From contig NZ_JYKY01000011.1 of assembly GCF_001042985.1 (NCBI RefSeq), forward strand, positions 1 to 64,000: DNA of 64,000 nt, in the 5' to 3' direction. The position numbers and the translations under genes are program-made. Positions within the stretch are counted from its first letter, which is position 1. The number at the start of each line of letters is the position of its first letter. This DNA comes from Pseudomonas lundensis (GTDB lineage: Bacteria > Pseudomonadota > Gammaproteobacteria > Pseudomonadales > Pseudomonadaceae). The notes under the pieces were generated by a model. The model worked only from the letters and a program-made list of their open reading frames with translations. It ran no database searches and was not told the origin of the DNA. Shown here in pieces: positions 57,339-64,000 of the stretch.

Positions 57339-58316
57339 TTACTTAGCTTCTGCTTGAACGGTAGCTTCTACGCGACGGTTCAGAGCACGGCCTTCTTCAG
57401 TTGCGTTCGAAGCAACTGGGTTGGCTTCGCCGTAACCCACTGCGTTTACGCGACCGGATTCAACACCGTCGTTAACCAGAGCTGCACGAACGGCGTTAGC
57501 ACGACGCTCGGACAGTTTTTGGTTGTAGGCGTCTGGACCTACGCTGTCAGTGTAACCAGCAACAGTAGTGGTGGTCGCAGGGTACTGCTTCATGAAATCA
57601 GCAACGTTGCGGATGTCAGGCATGTACTGCGATTTAACAACCGACTTGTCGAAGTCGAACTTAACGTCCAGCTCAACCTTAACCACTTCAGCGATTGGAG
57701 CTTCTGGTTCTGGCTCAGCGATTGGTGCTGGAGCTGGAACTGGAGCAGGCGCTACTTTACCGCCGTTGCCGCCGAAGTTTACACCCAGGCCAACAGTAGG
57801 CGCGTAGTCCCACTTGCCGTTGTCCAGTTTGTAGTCAGCTTCAACGCCTGCACGGGCAAACAGGTTGTCAGTGATGTACCACTTAACACCAGCGCCAGCA
57901 GTCAGGAAAGTCGACTGGTCACGACCGCTGTGGCCGTCAGCTTCTACGTTGGTCATGCTCTTGTGAGCAACACCACCGGAAACGTAAGGACGCAGAGCGT
58001 CACCAACGGTGCCGAAGTGGTACTGAGCGTTCAGACCAAAGTTGTCGCCTTTGATTTTCTGGTTGCCAGTGCCGTCGTTCGAACGGGTGTGGTTAGTCTT
58101 GTCGTAGGTCAGGTTCAACGAGACGTCGTCGGTCAGGAAGTAACCGATCGATGCGCCTGGGTTGTAACCGTCTTCTACGTGCTTGACGCTGTCGTTGTAC
58201 TGTTTTTTGTAGAACAGTTCACCCTCGACCGCGCCTTGGCCTTGTGCCAGGGCACCGAACGAAGTTGCGGCTACAAAGGAACCAATGGCAATGCCCAAGG
58301 TGTTTTTCAGTTTCAT
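57339..58316 (-). CDS. oprF: Major outer membrane porin OprF
   Basis: Abundant OmpA-family porin that links the outer membrane to peptidoglycan; 325 residues. Signal peptide MKLKNTLGIAIGSFVAATSFGALA, then an eight-stranded barrel (to about residue 180), a Pro/Ala linker (APAPVPAPAPIAEPEPEAP) and the OmpA-like peptidoglycan-binding domain with VKFDFDKSVVKSQY and ANAVRAALVNDGV. No cysteine is present, unlike the P. aeruginosa protein, which has four. It follows sigX by 106 bp and is known to be partly SigX dependent in Pseudomonas; I could not assign the promoter by eye. Confidence 0.97.
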   Translation of the reverse strand: MKLKNTLGIAIGSFVAATSFGALAQGQGAVEGELFYKKQYNDSVKHVEDGYNPGASIGYFLTDDVSLNLTYDKTNHTRSNDGTGNQKIKGDNFGLNAQYHFGTVGDALRPYVSGGVAHKSMTNVEADGHSGRDQSTFLTAGAGVKWYITDNLFARAGVEADYKLDNGKWDYAPTVGLGVNFGGNGGKVAPAPVPAPAPIAEPEPEAPIAEVVKVELDVKFDFDKSVVKSQYMPDIRNVADFMKQYPATTTTVAGYTDSVGPDAYNQKLSERRANAVRAALVNDGVESGRVNAVGYGEANPVASNATEEGRALNRRVEATVQAEAK

Positions 58317-58422
58317 CCGTTAAATCCCCATCTGGTGATTGTAAAGCAGTCCCACATACCGGGGGACAACTCGGCGGCAAGTCTATCAGAACTTACCTAC
58401 ACGTAGAGCTATTTGCGCTGAA

Positions 58423-59013
58423 CTAAGTTTCAGCAATGCCTGCAAATTTCTCACGCAATTTATCAAGAGCACGCTTGTAGCGCATTTTCGTCGCACTCAA
58501 ACCCATATGCATTATGTCCGCGATTTCCTGAAATTCCAGTTCTGCGACAAATCGCAGCACCAAAATCTCCCGGTCGATCGGGTTCACATGCACCAGCCAG
58601 CGATCGAGTCCGCCCTTTTCCTCAGGTTTCGGCGCCTTTTCTTCAGACGCTTCCTCAAGGGGGTCAATACTCAATGCGTCCATCAAGCGACGCTTTCGCC
58701 GTTCCTTCCGATACTGCGTAATGCATTCGTTGTAGGTGATGCTATATAGCCAGGTCTTGAATTTCGATTTGCCCTCAAAATTCTTCAAGCCATACAGCAC
58801 CTTAAGCATTACCTCCTGACAGACATCGTCAGCATCACGATCGTTCCCTAAATACCTTGAACAAACGTTGAACAAAGTGCGTTGGTAACGCCGCATCAAC
58901 TCTTCATAGGCGCGCGTGACGTGAAACAACTCATCATGCGAGCGCGCCACCAGCTCCTCATCAGAGAGTTCGCGGGGGTCATAGCGCATGGATAGCGATT
59001 GGGCTTTATTCAA
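58423..59013 (-). CDS. sigX: ECF RNA polymerase sigma factor SigX
   Basis: Sigma factor of 196 residues that directs oprF and cell-envelope and fatty-acid genes in Pseudomonas. Region 2 is ELMRRYQRTLFNVCSRYLGNDRDADDVCQEV to KTWLYSITYNECITQYRK; region 4 is HVNPIDREILVLRFVAELEFQEIADIM and LSATKMRYKRALDKLR. No anti-sigma gene is adjacent, as usual for sigX; the cmpX channel next to it has been proposed as an input. The start is probably TTG 59013 (MNKAQSLSMRYDPREL), with a weak ribosome binding site; ATG 58989 is the alternative. Confidence 0.93.
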   Translation of the reverse strand: MNKAQSLSMRYDPRELSDEELVARSHDELFHVTRAYEELMRRYQRTLFNVCSRYLGNDRDADDVCQEVMLKVLYGLKNFEGKSKFKTWLYSITYNECITQYRKERRKRRLMDALSIDPLEEASEEKAPKPEEKGGLDRWLVHVNPIDREILVLRFVAELEFQEIADIMHMGLSATKMRYKRALDKLREKFAGIAET

Positions 59014-59103
59014 AACGAGTCGTGCCGACAGTCAGGTCAATGTCCGCCACAGCCGAGAACACAGGCATATTTGCGGCGGCATACATTAGCAGGGTTTGCC
59101 GCA

Positions 59104-59928
59104 TCAGCGGCTAGTCACGTGCTGCTCCAGCAAGATCCGATTGGAGATGGAGACTAGCTCACCCTCCTCGGTCAGCAACGTGGTTTTAACCGTGCCGATC
59201 TCTTCGATCTGCCCTTCTATCTCGCCAACACGTATGTCTTGCCCAACCTGATACAGCTCACGCACATAGATCCCGGCAAGGATCTGACCCGCAATTTCCC
59301 GACTTCCCAACCCCATTGCCAGCGCAACGGCCAGACCAACGGTAATCAAAACGATGACAATCACATGGTTCAGCAGGTCAGTTTTGACCTCAAGCTGACT
59401 GATCGCCACTGAAATACTGATGATGATGACCAGCCCCTGAGCCACCCGACCCAGCCCGCCAGCATAATCAAACCCGACGCTTTCGGCCGCGCCACGCACC
59501 AGACCGTTGAGCAATTGCGCAAGCAATACCCCCACCAGCAGCACCAGCAACGCACCAAAAACCTTGGGCAGGTAAAGCGTAAAAATGTCCAGCGTAGCTG
59601 AAACCCGCTCAAGTCCAAGGGACTGAGCCGCAGAAACGAGGAAAATCAGCAAAATAAACCAGTAGACGATCTTGCCGATCAAGGTGGAGATCGGCACCTG
59701 GATCCCCGCACGACCCAGGATTTTGGTCAGGCCGGTCCCGCCCATCAGGCGATCAAGGCCCAGCTTGGCCAGCAACTTCGACAGCAGGGTATCAAGCAGT
59801 TTTGCAACCACGAAACCCAGCAATACAACCACCAACGCCCCAAACAGGTTTGGAATGAAGTTGGCAATTTTGGTCCAAAGGGCGGTCATTGCCGTGACCA
59901 GGCTCTGGGTCCAGAGATCAAGTTCCAT
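59104..59928 (-). CDS. cmpX: Mechanosensitive-channel-like membrane protein CmpX
   Basis: Inner-membrane protein of 274 residues with about five helices (LFGALVVVLLGFVVAKLLD, IVYWFILLIFLVSAAQSL, VFGALLVLLVGVLLAQLLN, GLVIIISISVAISQL, VIVIVLITVGLAVALAMGLG) and a C-terminal MscS-type beta domain (VGEIEGQIEEIGTVKTTLLTEEGELVSISNRILL). Relatives are linked to membrane tension or osmotic signalling to SigX. ATG 59928 is preferred over TTG 59934; it follows the crfX stop by 2 bp. Confidence 0.9.
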   Translation of the reverse strand: MELDLWTQSLVTAMTALWTKIANFIPNLFGALVVVLLGFVVAKLLDTLLSKLLAKLGLDRLMGGTGLTKILGRAGIQVPISTLIGKIVYWFILLIFLVSAAQSLGLERVSATLDIFTLYLPKVFGALLVLLVGVLLAQLLNGLVRGAAESVGFDYAGGLGRVAQGLVIIISISVAISQLEVKTDLLNHVIVIVLITVGLAVALAMGLGSREIAGQILAGIYVRELYQVGQDIRVGEIEGQIEEIGTVKTTLLTEEGELVSISNRILLEQHVTSR

Positions 59929-59930
59929 GT

Positions 59931-60176
59931 TCAATCAGCCTTATCAGCAGGGCGAGCAGCGGGTTTGCGTCGCGAAACGGGCGCAATATGAACCGAACCG
60001 CTGTTCAAAGCAATCATCAGTGCCTGCACCCAACGGCCCAGAAGACTGAAAAGATCACCTGCACCCACCTGGCGGTTTGCAGTTTTCAGTACTCGGCCCA
60101 GGCATGCATCGTCGTCACGGGTCGACGGCTCAGCCTTGAGCATTTCACGTAAAGACTGTTCAAACGGATCGTGCAT
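59931..60176 (-). CDS. crfX: CrfX small protein of the sigX cluster
   Basis: Protein of 81 residues, MHDPFEQSLREMLKAEPSTRDDDACLGRVLKTANRQ..., with a weakly hydrophobic middle (LFSLLGRWVQALMIALN) that may touch the membrane and a basic tail (SRRKPAARPADKAD). It corresponds to PA1774 (crfX); function is unknown beyond co-occurrence with cmpX, sigX and oprF. ATG 60176 is preferred to the upstream GTG at 60182. Confidence 0.85.
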   Translation of the reverse strand: MHDPFEQSLREMLKAEPSTRDDDACLGRVLKTANRQVGAGDLFSLLGRWVQALMIALNSGSVHIAPVSRRKPAARPADKAD

Positions 60177-60239
60177 AAGCACCTCTCGGTATGTCAGTGA
60201 AAGACGCGGGCCACATCAACGGGGTCACATGCCCACCCT

Positions 60240-61235
60240 TCACAACCATTGCAACCGGCGATAAAACCACCACTGGCCCACGCCAATAACCAGCATGACG
60301 AGGCACGTAACAGCAAAGCCGTAAGGGTCATTGGAGAAGGGAACGCCCCCCACATTGATACCGAGTAATCCGGTAATAAAGGTGATGGGTAAAAAGATTC
60401 CGGTCAGTACGCCAAAGCGATACATGATGCGGCTCATGCGCACATTCAGACGCCGGTCTTCAGCCTCAAGCACCAGTCCCACGCGCTCGCGGGTCAATTC
60501 CAGCTCTTCCAGGTAGCGGGTCAGACTGTTATTCAATTCGTTCCAGTAGTCGGCATCGTCCGCCGTAAACCACGGCAATTTGGTGCGCGTCAGCTGTCCG
60601 AAAATATCGCGCTGCGGTGCAAGAAAACGACGCAGTGCCGCTGCCCGGCGACGGATCTGCAAAATCGAGCCATGCTCAGGGGTGTACCGTTCGTCGGCAT
60701 CTATCTTGTCCTCCTCGTCATCGACGATTTCAGACAGCTCACCGATCAAATCCTGCACCTTTAATGTCAGGTGCTGAGCCAGATAGAGGATCAATTCAGC
60801 GGGATTTTTAGGCCCTTCGCCCTGATCGAACTCAGTCAGCAGCTCATCGGTTGCACGCAAAGGGCGCATGCGCAGCGAAATTACCCGCTGCGCACTGCCG
60901 AAAATGCGCAGTGACACCATGTCTTCCGGCTCTGCCCCCGGATTGAGGTTCACGCCGCGCAAGAACAGCAGCAGTTCATTGTTGGGCAAAGGCAGCAGAC
61001 GTGGACGGGTGTTCTCTTCGAGCAGCAAATCACAGCTGAATTCGCTCAGGCCGCTGGCGTTACGCAACCAGCTCTGGGTTTGAGGATGACTGCGATCCCA
61101 ATGCAACCAGAGGCTTTCATGACTGTGCAACTCAAGGTCATTGAGCTCGGTGCGGGCAATCGGGCGGGCACCGCCCTCGCCGTCCAGCACCAACGCGTGC
61201 ACCAGGCCCCATTGAGCGTTGTCTTCCTCGAACAT
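60240..61235 (-). CDS. cmaX: CmaX, CorA/ZntB-family divalent cation transporter
   Basis: CorA-fold channel protein of 331 residues: a large N-terminal cytoplasmic domain, a long helix (HGSILQIRRRAAALRRFLAPQRDIFGQLTR) and two C-terminal membrane helices (FGVLTGIFLPITFITGLLGI and YGFAVTCLVMLVIGVGQWWFY). The loop signature after the first helix is GIN rather than the GMN of Mg-type CorA, closer to ZntB-like members; the ion is therefore uncertain. It heads the cmaX-crfX-cmpX-sigX cluster, with 63 bp before crfX. Confidence 0.9.
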   Translation of the reverse strand: MFEEDNAQWGLVHALVLDGEGGARPIARTELNDLELHSHESLWLHWDRSHPQTQSWLRNASGLSEFSCDLLLEENTRPRLLPLPNNELLLFLRGVNLNPGAEPEDMVSLRIFGSAQRVISLRMRPLRATDELLTEFDQGEGPKNPAELILYLAQHLTLKVQDLIGELSEIVDDEEDKIDADERYTPEHGSILQIRRRAAALRRFLAPQRDIFGQLTRTKLPWFTADDADYWNELNNSLTRYLEELELTRERVGLVLEAEDRRLNVRMSRIMYRFGVLTGIFLPITFITGLLGINVGGVPFSNDPYGFAVTCLVMLVIGVGQWWFYRRLQWL

Positions 61236-61259
61236 CCGTGATCCTTAGCGGTTGCGCCG

Positions 61260-61751
61260 TTATTCCGGCATTTTCAAAGCAGTGGGCGACACAATGACGC
61301 CGTTATTGTCGGCGTAAATGTACTCACCCGGTCGAAACGTCACGCCCGCAAAGGTCACGGCAACATTGAGGTCGCCCAACCCGCGCTTGTCGGTTTTCAT
61401 CGGATGACTGGCCAGGGCCTGTACGCCCAGATCCGTTTGCGCAATGACGTCGACGTCACGGATGCAGCCGTAAATAACCAGGCCTTCCCAGCCGTTTTTC
61501 GCCGCCTTTTCAGCGATCATGTCGCCCAGCAAAGCACGGCGTAGCGAACCGCCGCCGTCGACGACAAGCACTTTGCCTTTACCGTCTGCCTCTGCCTGCT
61601 CTTTCACCAGTGAGTTGTCCTCAAAACACTTGATGGTCACGATTTGGCCACCAAATGAATCGCGCCCCCCAAAATTGCTGAACATCGGCTCTAGCACTTG
61701 AACCTGGTCAGGGTAGGCATCGCACAAATCAGGCGTGATGTAGTGGTTCAT
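61260..61751 (-). CDS. rraA: RraA-like protein (regulator of ribonuclease activity A / aldolase family)
   Basis: Protein of 163 residues: [20 protein letters not shown]..., [59 protein letters not shown]. coli RraA inhibits RNase E, and many relatives are 4-hydroxy-4-methyl-2-oxoglutarate aldolases; the conserved G-G-S-LR...R-D residues for the aldolase site are present, so either role is possible. The frame extends to 61817, but ATG 61751 with AAGGAG upstream is the true start. Confidence 0.88.
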   Translation of the reverse strand: MNHYITPDLCDAYPDQVQVLEPMFSNFGGRDSFGGQIVTIKCFEDNSLVKEQAEADGKGKVLVVDGGGSLRRALLGDMIAEKAAKNGWEGLVIYGCIRDVDVIAQTDLGVQALASHPMKTDKRGLGDLNVAVTFAGVTFRPGEYIYADNNGVIVSPTALKMPE

Positions 61752-61900
61752 GGAAACTCCTTGGGAGAAGACGCTACAGGAAGAAACAAAGGGTTCTAGT
61801 GTTATAGACGCCAGCACGCAGCCAAGCTTTAAATGTTGCCCTACAGGTCAGAACACACGCTGGCCCCAGCCACACAATATGACCAAAACCACAAATCGCG

Positions 61901-62929
61901 TCACATAGTAGCTTCAACCTCGACCTGTCGGAACCCCAACTGGGTATCGTCGCTTTGTTTCCCAGTGCCGGAGAGCTGTAGCGCTGTGTGGCCGTGTAAC
62001 CATTCAAGCACCAAAGGCCAAACCTCGGCTTGAGCGGCGTCACTGACCAGCATTTCAGCGTGCCCGAAATCAGAACTAAAACCGTGCGCATGCCCCAACG
62101 TAATGAATTTTCGCGCCTCTGAGCCCATTTGGTCATACAACGTGCGGCAAGCCCGCTCCGGCGTTTTCAGGTCACCCGCCGCCGCGACTGCCATGATCGG
62201 CAAGCGGACTTCAGCCAGCCCCGCCCACCAGTCACGCTCGGCATCCTTAAAGCGCCCGAGAAAACCGTTCCAGCGCAAGGATTCCAGCGCAATGCCAATC
62301 GGTTCATCCTCCGGCCCGCGCTTAAGGCGCGTTCCGGACAGTTGCGCGCAGCGTTTTAGTAATAAATGAGCGCCCCACTCCACCGGCGGTATTTTCAATG
62401 GCCAGTAACAGCGATTGACCTGAGTGCCAAAAAACGCAGCGGAGGCTACGGCCGGCTCACCCAAATACTGGCCGCCGAGTGCCGCGGCCAATGTGATGCC
62501 GCCTTGTGAATGCCCGATCCAGTGCGGGACCTGCCCGCTCTGCTCACGGACAAACGCAGCAATGGCCGGCAAATCGTAACGTGCGTAATCGGCCACGCGA
62601 TTGTTGCGCCATTGTTGATTACGCACAGAGAGGCCATGGCCGCGCATTTCCGGCAACCACACATCAAAGCCTGCCCGGGCCAAAAACGCCCCAAGCCCGA
62701 CACCTTTCGGGGAGTACCAGAAACGCCGATTAGAAAAACTGCCGTGCAACAAAATCACGGGCACGCCCCGCGTCAGCCCGGCATCTGCCAGGCCCAGGCG
62801 GGTGACCGCCAACTCCACGGACACATCCGGGCTATTAGCGGGTTTCAAGCGATACACGTCTTCGCTCAGATCGCCCCGACGCTCGGCGCTGATCAGGGCA
62901 ACGGGAAATAGATGACTGCTGCTTTGCAT
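61901..62929 (-). CDS. Alpha/beta-fold hydrolase
   Basis: Predicted serine hydrolase of 342 residues. The oxyanion-hole HG is in VILLHGSFSNRRFWYSPKG, the nucleophile serine in WIGHSQGGITLA, a likely acid in AAAGDLKTPERAC and the histidine in GHAHGFSSDFGHAEML. The larger frame begins at 62980, but ATG 62929 (MQSSSHLFPVALIS) is the plausible start. Substrate unknown; position corresponds to PA1771 in PAO1, between ppsA and rraA. Confidence 0.88.
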   Translation of the reverse strand: MQSSSHLFPVALISAERRGDLSEDVYRLKPANSPDVSVELAVTRLGLADAGLTRGVPVILLHGSFSNRRFWYSPKGVGLGAFLARAGFDVWLPEMRGHGLSVRNQQWRNNRVADYARYDLPAIAAFVREQSGQVPHWIGHSQGGITLAAALGGQYLGEPAVASAAFFGTQVNRCYWPLKIPPVEWGAHLLLKRCAQLSGTRLKRGPEDEPIGIALESLRWNGFLGRFKDAERDWWAGLAEVRLPIMAVAAAGDLKTPERACRTLYDQMGSEARKFITLGHAHGFSSDFGHAEMLVSDAAQAEVWPLVLEWLHGHTALQLSGTGKQSDDTQLGFRQVEVEATM

Positions 62930-62942
62930 AATGCTCTTGCAC

Positions 62943-62975
62943 AAAAAAGGGCGACCCCATACAGGAACTCGCCCT
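62943..62975 (-). terminator. Terminator of ppsA
   Basis: AGGGCGA (62948-62954) and TCGCCCT (62969-62975), 14-base loop, followed by six T on the minus strand, 60 nt after the ppsA stop. Confidence 0.88.
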
Positions 62976-63034
62976 ACCACTGCTTATATAAGGACAGGGC
63001 AATCACTGGACTGCCCTGCCCCTCATTTAACGAC

Positions 63035-64000
63035 TCAAGCCTTGGCTTGACCTTCAGCCAGGAAGAACCAGGTTTCCAGCACGGTATCCGGGTTCAACGA
63101 GACACTTTCAATGCCTTGCTCCATCAGCCAGCGCGCCAGATCCGGGTGATCGGACGGGCCCTGACCACAAATACCGATGTATTTGCCGGCCTTGTTACAC
63201 GCCTGGATGGCGTTGGACAACAGCTTCTTGACCGCCGGGTTACGCTCGTCGAACAAATGCGCGATAACACCCGAGTCACGGTCAAGCCCCAGCGTCAGCT
63301 GAGTCAGGTCGTTGGAACCAATGGAGAAACCATCGAAGTACTCCAGGAACTCATCCGCCAGAATCGCGTTGGACGGCAGCTCGCACATCATGATGACGCG
63401 CAGGCCGTTTTCGCCACGCGTGAGGCCGTTCTCGGCCAGCAAGTCGATCACCTGACTGGCTTCGCCCAAGGTACGCACGAATGGCACCATGATTTCGACG
63501 TTGGTCAGGCCCATCTCATTGCGCACACGCTTCAGGGCACGGCATTCGAGTTCGAAGCAGTCACGGAAGTTTTCGCTGATGTAACGCGAAGCACCGCGGA
63601 ACCCCAGCATCGGGTTTTCTTCTTCCGGCTCGTACAGCTTGCCGCCGATCAGGTTGGCGTATTCGTTGGACTTGAAGTCCGACAGGCGCACGATCACTTT
63701 CTTCGGCGCAAAAGCCGCAGCCAGCGTGCTGATGCCTTCGACCAGTTTCTCAACATAGAAGCCCACCGGGTCGTTGTAACCGGCGATGCGTTTGTCGACG
63801 CTTTCCTTGATGTCCTGCGGCAGACCGTCGTAGTTCAACAGGGCTTTAGGGTGCACGCCAATCATGCGGTTGATGATGAACTCCAGGCGGGCCAGGCCCA
63901 CACCGGCATTCGGCAACTGCGCGAAGTCGAAGGCGCGATCCGGGTTACCGACGTTCATCATGATTTTGAACGGCAGCTCCGGCATGGCATCCACGGAGTT
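63035..64000 (-). CDS. ppsA: Phosphoenolpyruvate synthase (C-terminal part, cut by window edge)
   Basis: Makes phosphoenolpyruvate from pyruvate and ATP for gluconeogenesis. Only about the last 321 residues are in the window; the frame is open to the right edge. This is the PEP/pyruvate-binding TIM-barrel domain of the PEP-utilising family: [23 protein letters not shown] with metal- and substrate-binding residues, and [21 protein letters not shown] with the catalytic cysteine. The C-terminus ends [13 protein letters not shown]. Confidence 0.95.
   Translation of the reverse strand, partial: NSVDAMPELPFKIMMNVGNPDRAFDFAQLPNAGVGLARLEFIINRMIGVHPKALLNYDGLPQDIKESVDKRIAGYNDPVGFYVEKLVEGISTLAAAFAPKKVIVRLSDFKSNEYANLIGGKLYEPEEENPMLGFRGASRYISENFRDCFELECRALKRVRNEMGLTNVEIMVPFVRTLGEASQVIDLLAENGLTRGENGLRVIMMCELPSNAILADEFLEYFDGFSIGSNDLTQLTLGLDRDSGVIAHLFDERNPAVKKLLSNAIQACNKAGKYIGICGQGPSDHPDLARWLMEQGIESVSLNPDTVLETWFFLAEGQAKA

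Noticed and set aside
57354..58406. 350-codon frame antisense to oprF
   Set aside because: Mirror of the highly expressed porin gene; low-complexity Val/Phe-rich product.
58317..58422. SigX-dependent oprF promoter
   Set aside because: Known from other species to lie here, but I could not match -35 and -10 elements with confidence.

Overview
The window is chromosomal DNA of a Pseudomonas. The evidence is the gene content and order: etfB/ETF-QO, an RgsA-type small RNA next to tatD, a fatty-acid synthesis block (plsX-fabD-fabG-acpP-fabF-pabC), a very long rne, and the cmaX-crfX-cmpX-sigX-oprF cluster beside rraA and ppsA. Compared from memory with P. aeruginosa PAO1, the window joins four conserved blocks (about PA2952-PA2985, PA2811-PA2820, PA3046-PA3050 and PA1777-PA1770). 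The species cannot be fixed from sequence alone. No phage, insertion sequence or CRISPR array is visible; this is mostly core genome with a few accessory insertions.

Layout. 1-2.5 kb: divergent etfB (partial) and ETF-ubiquinone oxidoreductase, with a PsrA-like box next to a strong promoter. 2.6-4.8 kb: an AraC-type regulator divergent from a zinc alcohol dehydrogenase, with a three-copy operator-like repeat between them. 4.8-7.8 kb: DUF1285 protein, DUF4823 lipoprotein, a solitary moaA and a TetR regulator. 8.0-8.14 kb: RgsA-like sRNA. 8.2-17.9 kb: a long minus-strand chain, yceD-rpmF-plsX-fabD-fabG-acpP-fabF-pabC-mltG-tmk-holB-tatD, coupling ribosome, lipid, cell-wall and DNA synthesis; pilZ is missing from its usual place between holB and tatD. 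18-25.2 kb: maf, sppA-HAD-rluC, and rne behind a leader of about 650 nt. 25.3-33.4 kb: lytic transglycosylase lipoprotein, the overlapping exbB-exbD-lpxK-Trm112-kdsB-LMW-PTP-murB envelope operon, comEC and a DUF2062 protein. 33.5-40.8 kb: ABC-2 exporter, glutathione S-transferase, FadE-type acyl-CoA dehydrogenase, PA2817-like protein, LysR regulator and an AlaX-like editing protein.

40.8-48.4 kb is the main accessory part: a 1,580-residue DUF6543/dermonecrotic-toxin-like protein of unknown role and a glycine-betaine-type ABC importer. 48.7-49.45 kb holds three tandem tRNA-Glu/tRNA-Gly pairs. 49.8-57.2 kb: a membrane-anchored protein of unknown function, yggL, dacB, rlmKL, rmf with a structured leader, and pyrD. 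57.3-64 kb: oprF, sigX, cmpX, crfX, cmaX, rraA, an alpha/beta hydrolase and the 3' half of ppsA.

The most interesting non-coding signals are the AraC-type repeats at 3560-3659, the nearly leaderless yceD promoter, the rne and rmf leaders, an anti-Shine-Dalgarno hairpin before the GST gene, and an internal terminator in the tRNA array. The most interesting protein is the 1,580-residue one. All statements about PAO1 order and family function come from general knowledge, not from a search.
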